From: Methanobacterium sp.
GTDB taxonomy: Archaea; Methanobacteriota; Methanobacteria; Methanobacteriales; Methanobacteriaceae
Direction: 5' to 3'
Length of the DNA: 7,287 nt
Assembly (NCBI GenBank): GCA_028700095.1
Contig: JAQVTJ010000087.1
Location: 1-7,287, forward strand
Made by a program: the position numbers and the translations under genes. The stretch's first letter is position 1; every line of letters starts with the position of its first letter. Below the pieces are notes generated by a model. That model was not told the origin of the DNA and searched no databases. It was given only the letters and a program-made list of their open reading frames with translations. Shown piece by piece: positions 1-4,995 of the stretch.

Positions 1-37
1 GGAATTAACCTATAAATTATAGAATTTTAAATGTAAC

Positions 38-60
38 AATATAATATTTTATATTATATT
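38..60. repeat. perfect 10-bp inverted repeat with 3-base loop, possible terminator hairpin
   Basis: AATATAATAT (38-47) and ATATTATATT (51-60) are perfect reverse complements around a TTT loop. The hairpin lies 23 bases beyond the stop of the minus-strand ATP-grasp gene. On the plus strand it runs into five Ts (59-63), so it could end a plus-strand transcript entering from the left or be a bidirectional stop. All pairs are A-T, so the stem is weak, and function is inference. Confidence 0.35.
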
Positions 61-82
61 TTTATAATAAAATACTGAAAAT

Positions 83-1231
83 TTATATGGAATTTTTCTC
101 TAAAATTTTAAGTTTTTCAGCTATTTCAACAGTTTTAGCTATTGTTTCTCCTTGTATAGTTATACGTTGATGATGGGGAGGTCCGTGGATAATCCAAGGA
201 TTTATATTGGAAATTTCTCTATATAAATAACTATTTTTATTAGATGGATAATTACCAACTGGTATTTCAATACCTGAACATTTTCTTATTTTATTTTTAA
301 GTTTTAAAGCATTCCATTGACCAGATACCATATTAATTAATTCATGCATAATATTTACATTAGTTGCAGCATATGTAATGTATCTTGTACCACTAGGTCT
401 TGCATTAATTTCTATTACATTATTTTCATTGGTATCTGGGTTAAATATAATATCAATATCTGCTGTTCCTTCTAATCCTATGGAATCTGCAATTTTAACT
501 GCAATTTTTTGGATTTGTTTATTATTATTTTTATTATTAACACCCTCTATTTCTAAAGGTGCTTTTTTTATTTTTTTAAGAGGATGTATACCTTCAAATG
601 TGGTTTCACCTTTATAAACTGGGACTAATGGCACAGATTTTCCTTTCCATCTTAAAATTTCAATGGAAACTTCAGGTCCTTCAATGAATTTTTCAGCTAA
701 TGCTGTTTCATATTCCCTGAAATATTCCCTGATTTTACCAATGGAAGATATGATATTAATCCCAGAACCTCCCTGTCCTTCATCCTGTTTTAAGACAAGC
801 GGATTTTTATTAATATTCTGTTTATCTAAAATATTATAATCCTCTCTAGTAACTTTAAAATATTCAGGAGTTTTAATACTATTTTTAACCAAAAATTGTT
901 TAGTTTTATATTTATTAGCACATATGGATGCTGCACCAACCCCTGCTGCAGCAACTGGTATACCATAATCATTTTCAAGTGTTTCTTTCATAATTGCTAC
1001 TTCAACAAGAGGCTTGTCAATACCTATTAATGGCACAACCCCATCCACATCTTCTTTAATAGCAATCTCCATTGGTTCTTTCATTCCTCTAGAAACCACA
1101 TAATATGAATCTGCAAGTTCTAAGTTTGAAGAATTAGGATCTGATTCACTAATAATGCTTTTTATGGAATTTTTTTTAGTGTAGATAGCTACATCATCAA
1201 ACAGACGAGCTCCTATAAAAAGTATTTTCAT
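83..1231 (-). CDS. ATP-grasp superfamily ligase (carbamoyl-phosphate synthase-like fold), substrate unknown
   Basis: This is a 382-residue cytosolic protein. Residues 1-105 form an N-terminal pre-ATP-grasp domain beginning MKILFIGARL. The ATP-grasp core follows: PLVLKQDEGQGGSGI (144-158) is the lysine plus glycine-rich nucleotide loop, AEKFIEGPEVSIE (179-191) is the adenine/linker segment, and GTADIDIIFN (255-264) with EINARPSG (274-281) supplies the metal-binding Glu and Asn. Such enzymes activate a carboxylate as acyl-phosphate and join it to a nucleophile; this one resembles CarB-like stand-alone ligases, but nothing here reveals the substrate. I chose the ATG at 1231 over an in-frame GTG at 1240, because that GTG lies in the SD-like GTGAT four bases before the ATG. 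The gene appears monocistronic, 341 bases from hycI. An Asn/Lys-rich stretch near 232-239 (NNKNNNK) is probably a low-complexity loop. Family confident, function not. Confidence 0.88.
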   Translation of the reverse strand: MKILFIGARLFDDVAIYTKKNSIKSIISESDPNSSNLELADSYYVVSRGMKEPMEIAIKEDVDGVVPLIGIDKPLVEVAIMKETLENDYGIPVAAAGVGAASICANKYKTKQFLVKNSIKTPEYFKVTREDYNILDKQNINKNPLVLKQDEGQGGSGINIISSIGKIREYFREYETALAEKFIEGPEVSIEILRWKGKSVPLVPVYKGETTFEGIHPLKKIKKAPLEIEGVNNKNNNKQIQKIAVKIADSIGLEGTADIDIIFNPDTNENNVIEINARPSGTRYITYAATNVNIMHELINMVSGQWNALKLKNKIRKCSGIEIPVGNYPSNKNSYLYREISNINPWIIHGPPHHQRITIQGETIAKTVEIAEKLKILEKNSI

Positions 1232-1294
1232 TTTTATCACATAAATTTTCTATTTTAAATAAATTATTAACGAAACAGATCAAATTAATAATTA

Positions 1295-1304
1295 TTTTAT
1301 ATAC
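1295..1304 (-). promoter_or_regulatory. putative TATA box of the ATP-grasp gene
   Basis: Minus-strand GTATATAAAA lies about 64 bases before the chosen ATG at 1231. Start roughly 25 bases downstream would give a leader of about 45 bases ending in the GTGAT SD. In DNA this A+T rich such boxes arise by chance, so this is tentative. Confidence 0.35.
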
Positions 1305-1473
1305 AATTATTATTATTATTTTTATTAGTGTGTATTCTTTTTATATATATGAAAAGGTTTTAGATTTTATATAACAACTCCAAAAATTTTAAATATTATA
1401 TACAAATTTTTATATTTGATTATAAATATTTACAATACTAATAATGGAGATGTAAATAAAAATAATCAATTAT

Positions 1474-1510
1474 AAAAAAAATTTAAAAATCTAAAAATAA
1501 GTTAAGGATT
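1474..1510 (-). terminator. putative oligo-T terminator of the methyltransferase-hycI operon
   Basis: Reading the minus strand about 65-100 bases past the hycI stop there are several T tracts, the longest T8 (1474-1481), without a GC-rich hairpin. Archaeal RNA polymerase commonly terminates at such U-tracts. Inferred from base composition only. Confidence 0.35.
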
Positions 1511-1572
1511 TTAAAAATTTATAGATTATATTAATATGAAATATATTATTATTCAACCATTATTATACATAT

Positions 1573-2055
1573 TTAAACATTGAATATTCTTTTTATAACC
1601 ATGGAAAGTTTTTTAATACCATTTTTTACTTCAGCAGATATTTCTTGTGAAAAATCTATATTCTTAGGTTGTATACCTATTAAAATAATTTTAGCATCTG
1701 TAAATGACTCAATATATTTGATCATAAAAGATATTGGCATGGCATGTGTTGAAACACTGTAATTAGCAATATTATCACTTGGAATTAATTTTATTTCCCC
1801 CGGATTAACATCCATTTCAACAGCATCTATGAATATTATATGTGATGGATTTTTTTCCCTTATAATTCCAGTATAATTTTCCGGCACTGTTTCAGCATTT
1901 ATAACTAAAAAATCTTTTTGTTCTTCAAATATTAAATTCAATTCACTGGCCATAACCGGACCTATTGCATCATCTCCACGCATAATATTTCCAATACATA
2001 AAAATATAACTAAATTAGGGTCTTTAACAAATTTTTGCAATGTTTGCTCTAACAT
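1573..2055 (-). CDS. hycI: hydrogenase maturation protease, HycI type
   Basis: This is a 160-residue endopeptidase of the HycI/HybD (M52) family. It removes a short C-terminal extension from a [NiFe]-hydrogenase large subunit after nickel insertion, closing the active site. Seen in sequence: GNIMRGDDAIGP (22-33) is the family signature, IIFIDAVEM (73-81) holds the second metal ligand Asp77, and STHAMP (102-107) holds His104; Asp29, Asp77 and His104 align with the nickel-sensing Glu16, Asp62 and His93 of E. coli HybD. GIQPKN (127-132) is typical of the HycI branch, which processes membrane-bound energy-converting hydrogenases, so Eha/Ehb-type enzymes are likely targets (inference). I prefer the ATG at 2055; the GTG at 2070 belongs to the SD-like GGTGGTGGAT. 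The start overlaps the upstream methyltransferase by 32 bases, implying translational coupling. Length is normal for the family. Confidence 0.9.
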   Translation of the reverse strand: MLEQTLQKFVKDPNLVIFLCIGNIMRGDDAIGPVMASELNLIFEEQKDFLVINAETVPENYTGIIREKNPSHIIFIDAVEMDVNPGEIKLIPSDNIANYSVSTHAMPISFMIKYIESFTDAKIILIGIQPKNIDFSQEISAEVKNGIKKLSMVIKRIFNV

Positions 2056-2791
2056 TTTCCAATCCACCACCCATAATATAGTGTAAATCTAAACATAATT
2101 TATCACCACATTCAACATTTAACTTTTCAACAGGAATAATTAAAGGCGGATTTAACATGTGTGTAGGGCCGCAGATACTATTTTCAGTAATTAATGTGAA
2201 AGTAGTAATTTTAACAGCTGTTATTATTCCAGATGTTCTTATAACAATATTTAGAGATTGATGATATATTTCATTGATATGTTTATGGTTGATAAAAATT
2301 ATTTTATTATAAAAAATCGGATCTCCTAAAACCAAATTTTTAGGATTATCATTTTCTTCATAATATATATGTTCAATTTCACATTGTATAGGTTCAATAC
2401 AATTTATAATACCATAGGGAATAATTATTCCATTGGGATTTAAATATTTTCTAACAGAATTTAAAACAGGAACTTGTTCTTCATCAATTAATGCAGTGTC
2501 AAGCATTTCACATATAATTACATCTGCATTTTTTGAAAAGGATAATTTACTTGCATCACCATATATAACCTCAACATTCTTAAAACCTTCAAGATTTTTT
2601 TTGGCTTGTTTTACAGTAGTTTTATTTATTTCAACAGCAAAAACATGTTCTGCACATGGAGCAGCCCATGCAGAAAGAATTCCAGACCCTGTTCCTAGAT
2701 CATATACAACACCCTCTATATTTGTTAATATAGCTTCATAAAAAGCTGCTAATCTCTCAGTATCAGATATAAGGTTATGATGATATGACAT
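2024..2791 (-). CDS. SAM-dependent methyltransferase, PRMT-like, substrate unknown
   Basis: This 255-residue class I methyltransferase has an N-terminal YHHNLISDTERLAAFYEAI segment (3-21) resembling the pre-motif I helix of protein arginine methyltransferases. Motif I is VYDLGTGSGILS (29-40), the ribose-binding acid is Glu54 in VFAVEIN, and GDA (78-80) is near motif II. CEMLDTALIDEE (94-105) sits where PRMTs have the double-E loop. The C-terminal half looks like a beta-rich barrel with GPTHMLNPP (208-216), comparable to the PRMT THW loop. Archaeal relatives are usually labelled predicted RNA methylase, so RNA and protein substrates both remain open. The start ATG has an SD AAGGTG seven bases upstream (2799-2804) and a TATA box at 2839-2848. 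It is the first gene of an operon with hycI, whose start lies inside its 3' end. The fold is confident; arginine specificity is inference. Confidence 0.85.
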   Translation of the reverse strand: MSYHHNLISDTERLAAFYEAILTNIEGVVYDLGTGSGILSAWAAPCAEHVFAVEINKTTVKQAKKNLEGFKNVEVIYGDASKLSFSKNADVIICEMLDTALIDEEQVPVLNSVRKYLNPNGIIIPYGIINCIEPIQCEIEHIYYEENDNPKNLVLGDPIFYNKIIFINHKHINEIYHQSLNIVIRTSGIITAVKITTFTLITENSICGPTHMLNPPLIIPVEKLNVECGDKLCLDLHYIMGGGLENVRANIAKIC

Positions 2792-2838
2792 TTATATGCA
2801 CCTTCACTTTAATTTATAAAAAAATTTCCCATAATATT

Positions 2839-2848
2839 TATATATAAG
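2839..2848 (-). promoter_or_regulatory. TATA box of the methyltransferase-hycI operon
   Basis: Minus-strand CTTATATATA lies 48-57 bases before the methyltransferase ATG. A start about 25 bases downstream, near 2818, would give a leader of roughly 27 bases containing the AAGGTG SD. Good match to archaeal box A. Confidence 0.55.
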
Positions 2849-2870
2849 CATTAAAACAATTAAATATTTT

Positions 2871-2888
2871 TCTTATTATAAAATAAGA
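2871..2888. repeat. 7-bp inverted repeat between nikR and the methyltransferase promoter
   Basis: TCTTATT (2871-2877) and AATAAGA (2882-2888) pair perfectly around an ATAA loop. It lies 24 bases past the nikR stop, after a minus-strand T6 run (2900-2905), and could contribute to ending the nikR transcript. It is weakly paired and function is not established. Confidence 0.3.
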
Positions 2889-2911
2889 GGTTATGATGAA
2901 AAAATATTATT

Positions 2912-3319
2912 CTAATTTTCACCACTAGCTGTACTTGTGAGTTTTACGTGTTCAACACCTTTTAATCTCATAATTTTTTCTGTTAATTCACGGATGTATT
3001 TAACATCTCCTTTAACAACCACAACTTCTAGACAATATTTTTCTGTCATATGAACATGCATAACCGCATTAATATAATCACGGTAATCATGTTGGATATC
3101 AGTAAGATCCTCCATAACACCAGTGTAATGATGATCATATATAACTGCGAGTATTCCTATTCTATCGCCTTCCATTTCATTCATCCAACGATATCTGACT
3201 ATATAATCTTTTAATGCATCCCTAATACCTTTAGATCGTGACTGGTAGCCTCTGTCTTTTAATACTTCATCAAATTCATTCAGTAATTTCTTCGGTAATG
3301 ACATACTTATTCGCATCAT
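2912..3319 (-). CDS. nikR: nickel-responsive transcriptional regulator NikR
   Basis: This 135-residue protein has the full NikR architecture. Residues 1-45 form the ribbon-helix-helix DNA-binding domain (MMRISMSLPKKLLNEFDEVL, then the YQSRSKGIRDALKDYI helices). Residues 55-130 form the ACT-like tetramerisation and nickel-binding domain. The high-affinity nickel site follows the family spacing H-X10-H-X-H-X5-C exactly: His77, His88, His90 and Cys96, matching E. coli His76, His87, His89 and Cys95. With nickel bound it represses nickel-uptake and sometimes nickel-enzyme genes. The first ATG (3319) is chosen because GGGAGAG (3327-3333) sits seven bases upstream; a second ATG follows directly. It is transcribed alone, divergently from the CBS gene, with a TATA-like ATTTAAATA at 3363-3371 and a dyad beside it that could be its own operator. 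No nickel transporter gene lies in the window. Confidence 0.96.
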   Translation of the reverse strand: MMRISMSLPKKLLNEFDEVLKDRGYQSRSKGIRDALKDYIVRYRWMNEMEGDRIGILAVIYDHHYTGVMEDLTDIQHDYRDYINAVMHVHMTEKYCLEVVVVKGDVKYIRELTEKIMRLKGVEHVKLTSTASGEN

Positions 3320-3345
3320 CTGTATACTCTCCCATTCTTAATACC

Positions 3346-3365
3346 ATAATACTAATTAGCACTAT
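3346..3365. promoter_or_regulatory. 20-bp imperfect palindrome at the nikR promoter, candidate operator
   Basis: ATAATACTAATTAGCACTAT is symmetric at 16 of 20 positions, with a perfect CTAATTAG core (3352-3359). It overlaps the end of the TATA-like box (3363-3371) and lies between it and the expected start near 3342, a position where bound protein would block initiation. Autoregulation by NikR is a reasonable guess, but the sequence does not match the E. coli NikR site and the binder is unknown. Confidence 0.4.
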
Positions 3366-3371
3366 TTAAAT
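3363..3371 (-). promoter_or_regulatory. putative TATA box of nikR
   Basis: Minus-strand ATTTAAATA is preceded by AAAAGGTAAA and lies 44-52 bases before the nikR ATG. Expected start near 3342 gives a leader of about 23 bases carrying the GGGAGAG SD. Confidence 0.45.
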
Positions 3372-3706
3372 TTTACCTTTTAAAAGAACTTAAGGGAATA
3401 GAAAATATTATAATTTACAAAGAAACATTTTTAATATTTTCCCAACTCTAAATTAATACTATATAAAACAATAGTTAATATCTTATCTAATATAATTTAC
3501 TTAAAACCCATAACACTATTTTTTTATATAAAAAAACATATATTCTCATTGTAAAAATCATCATATTATTATTTCTTATAATGAATTGAATAAAATCCCT
3601 GTTTATAAAACCATTAATATTATCATATTCAAACAGCATAATATTAAACTATACTAAATTTCATGATAAATAATTCAATATACAACTATTTGGAGGAGTA
3701 AATAAT
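3372..3706. other. divergent intergenic region between nikR and the CBS-domain gene
   Basis: I find no gene here. Structure includes an imperfect inverted repeat at 3452-3479 (ATTAATACTAT / ATAGTTAAT, nine pairs with a 2-base bulge) and an 18-bp perfect palindrome T7-ATAT-A7 at 3519-3536. The plus-strand CBS promoter is probably TTTATAAAA at 3602-3610, with start near 3632 and a leader of about 75 bases; other TATA-like strings around 3640-3660 make this uncertain. Confidence 0.5.
3519..3536. repeat. 18-bp perfect palindrome (T7-ATAT-A7)
   Basis: Seven Ts (3519-3525), ATAT and seven As (3530-3536) form a perfect palindrome about midway between the divergent nikR and CBS genes. It could be a bend or a binding site, but A/T palindromes are common at this base composition. 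Confidence 0.4.
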
Positions 3707-4108
3707 ATGGAAGTTAAAGAAGCCATGAACCAAGGTGTAATTACAATAAATCCAGAAAGCCGACCATTAGAAGCATTTGAAAAGATGTATAAAGAAGGTG
3801 TGCGTAGATTATTTGTTTTGGACAGTAATAACAAAACAACAGGCGTTGTTTCATATTCCGACTTAATAGGTGTTCTAGGAAGTTTAAAACCTACAAATAA
3901 AGAAATTACAAGTTTAACAATATCAGATATAATGTCTGAGAACGTTATGACCATAGATGCAAATAATGAAATTGAAGATGCTGCAAATTTAATGGTTAGA
4001 GCAGATGTTTCAGGCCTTTTAGTTTTGGAAAATGAAAACCCTGTTGGAGTAATAACAAAAACAGATATTTGCAGAATGGTAGCTGCAGAACTACTAGTAC
4101 CAATTTAA
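3707..4108 (+). CDS. two-CBS-domain protein (Bateman module)
   Basis: This 133-residue cytosolic protein is almost entirely a pair of CBS domains. CBS1 covers about residues 2-58 (VKEAMNQGVITI through GVVSYSDLIGVL) and CBS2 about 72-127 (ISDIMSENVMTI through GVITKTDICRMV). Each ends in the usual Ser/Thr-X-Ser/Thr-Asp ribose-phosphate contact: SYSD (49-52) and TKTD (117-120). Such modules bind AMP, ATP, SAM or similar ligands and regulate a partner; there is no fused effector domain. The start is certain: GGAGGAG (3692-3698) lies eight bases before the ATG. It stands alone, divergent from nikR and followed by T-tract termination signals, so context gives no partner. Ligand and target cannot be told from the sequence. 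Confidence 0.93.
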   Translation: MEVKEAMNQGVITINPESRPLEAFEKMYKEGVRRLFVLDSNNKTTGVVSYSDLIGVLGSLKPTNKEITSLTISDIMSENVMTIDANNEIEDAANLMVRADVSGLLVLENENPVGVITKTDICRMVAAELLVPI

Positions 4109-4404
4109 TATAACCAAAAAAAAATATGAGATATTACATTTTATAAGATATTATAAATCTATTTAATATTTTATATTCTTTTAAAAAAAATTTATTTTTT
4201 AAAAATAGAAATATAATAATTTAATATTTCCTTATTTTAGAATATATTTTTAATAATTTTACAATATTATTACAATTTTTTTTAATGTTAAACCTGGAAA
4301 ATATATATTTAAAACTTTATTTTCTTTTTTTATAGAAAAAATATTACAAAAAGAAGATTATTAGATAATAAAATCATTTATTATTTGATTAAAAATTAAG
4401 AAGA
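4109..4404. other. AT-rich intergenic region with CBS-gene terminator signals
   Basis: No gene is visible on either strand. For the plus strand, an A8 run followed by T3-A-T6 (4183-4200) can fold into a weak A/T hairpin ending in Ts, and a T8 tract follows at 4276-4283; either could terminate the CBS transcript. Near the right edge, minus-strand CTTAATTTTT (4391-4400) directly follows the tRNA pair and may end that transcript. Confidence 0.5.
4183..4200 (+). terminator. putative oligo-T terminator of the CBS-domain gene
   Basis: About 75 bases after the stop, an A8 tract, a short loop and a T6 tract (4195-4200) form a weak hairpin ending in Ts. A T8 tract at 4276-4283 is a possible back-up. 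The assignment rests on the known preference of archaeal polymerase for U-tracts. Confidence 0.35.
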
Positions 4405-4478
<74 letters not shown>

Positions 4479-4480
4479 AA

Positions 4481-4554
4481 TGCGGTGTCCGGGATTTGAA
4501 CCCGGGTCACTGACGTGGCAGGCCAGAGTCTTAACCAGGCTGGACTAACACCGC
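4481..4554 (-). tRNA. tRNA-Gly, anticodon GCC
   Basis: This is a complete 74-base cloverleaf. Acceptor GCGGTGT pairs fully with ACACCGC, discriminator A at 4481. D stem is three solid pairs, GTC/GAC. Anticodon stem CTGGC/GTCAG encloses loop CTGCCAC, giving anticodon GCC, which reads GGC and GGU. Variable loop is TGAC. T arm is CCGGG-TTCAAAT-CCCGG, identical to the neighbouring tRNA-Gly. No CCA is encoded. It is first in the transcript, preceded by the box A at 4595-4604. The close similarity of the two acceptor and T arms suggests descent by duplication (inference). Confidence 0.96.
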
Positions 4555-4594
4555 ATAGAATGTTCTTGACAACATACCATGCTTTTGATTTTAT

Positions 4595-4604
4595 GATATA
4601 TAAG
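4595..4604 (-). promoter_or_regulatory. TATA box of the tRNA-Gly pair
   Basis: Minus-strand CTTATATATC, preceded by an A-rich CCTAAAAA that fits a BRE, lies 41-50 bases before the first tRNA base. Predicted start near 4575 leaves a leader of about 20 bases for RNase P removal. A good box A match in the expected place. Confidence 0.65.
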
Positions 4605-4902
4605 TTTTTAGGTTTACAAACAATTTTTTATTAAAATAAAGATTTATTTTTTTAAACTAGCTATTATATAAAAAAAATTTATTATAGTAATTCTAATTTA
4701 AATCCTTTTTTTTAAATTATATATTATATATTTCTTTGTTTTATTTTGTACTGGAAAACATTATATATAATGAAATCTAGATGCAAATGATATTTTATAA
4801 AATAAAAGGATAGGGTATCATAAAATAAGAAGATAAAATGAATTTAATTTATAAAATTTTTTTAGAAAAAACTAGAATAAAATAAGATATGGGATATAAT
4901 TT

Positions 4903-4911
4903 CTATATAAT
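4903..4911 (+). promoter_or_regulatory. putative TATA box of the DASS transporter gene
   Basis: CTATATAAT within TTTCTATATAATAATCC predicts transcription start near 4932, leaving about 18 bases before the GGAGGG SD. A second A/T string at 4924-4935 is probably too close to the SD to serve. Confidence 0.45.
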
Positions 4912-4949
4912 AATCCTGGAATTTTTATAATATAATTTAGGAAAATTAT

Positions 4950-4955
4950 GGAGGG
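4950..4955 (+). promoter_or_regulatory. ribosome binding site of the DASS transporter that points upstream of the annotated ATG
   Basis: GGAGGG is the only strong SD near the gene. Seven bases downstream in the transporter frame is ACG (4963-4965), not ATG; the first in-frame ATG (4996) is 40 bases away. An out-of-frame ATG at 4967 opens only a six-codon ORF. This site therefore decides, or confuses, the start. Confidence 0.6.
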
Positions 4956-4995
4956 ATAAAAAACGAATGTCAATCTTAAACAAATAGGGCTGCCC

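Larger units (their letters stand above)
1232..1572. other. intergenic region between the ATP-grasp gene and hycI
   Basis: This AT-rich spacer has no credible ORF. For the minus-strand ATP-grasp gene it holds a TATA-like GTATATAAAA (1295-1304), which would place transcription start near 1275, and a second candidate further upstream at about 1340-1351. An (ATT)5 run lies at 1306-1320. On the hycI side, a T8 tract on the minus strand (1474-1481) and neighbouring T5 runs look like an archaeal oligo-T terminator. I see no stable RNA. Confidence 0.6.
4555..4949. other. AT-rich spacer between the tRNA pair and the DASS transporter gene
   Basis: This region carries the divergent promoters of the tRNA pair and of the transporter gene; I see no supported gene. 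A 14-bp perfect palindrome CATTATATATAATG (4759-4772) and a 12-bp palindrome ATTTTATAAAAT (4792-4803) lie between them; the first also reads as a TATA box in both directions. A 15-codon plus-strand ORF at 4838-4885 has no convincing SD and is not called. Confidence 0.5.

Noticed and set aside
378..617. Plus-strand ORF of 79 codons opposite the ATP-grasp gene
   Set aside because: It is antisense to a well-supported gene, has no SD and no recognisable domain.
1306..1320. (ATT)5 microsatellite as a possible regulatory repeat
   Set aside because: It is too short and too close to background composition to support a role.
2433..2741. Plus-strand ORF of 102 codons opposite the methyltransferase
   Set aside because: The opposite strand carries clear SAM-binding motifs here; this frame shows none and no translation signal.
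2772..2899. Exact 12-base direct repeat AGGTTATGATGA at 2772-2783 and 2888-2899, flanking the methyltransferase promoter
   Set aside because: One copy is coding sequence, and at this base composition several 12-base matches are expected by chance in a window this size. No partner structure supports a function.
2777..2899. ATGATGA strings that resemble the C box of C/D box sRNAs
   Set aside because: No CUGA D box lies at a suitable distance downstream, and one copy is inside a coding region.
4838..4885. 15-codon plus-strand ORF upstream of the DASS gene
   Set aside because: It is very short, lacks a good SD, and its composition matches the AT-rich spacer.
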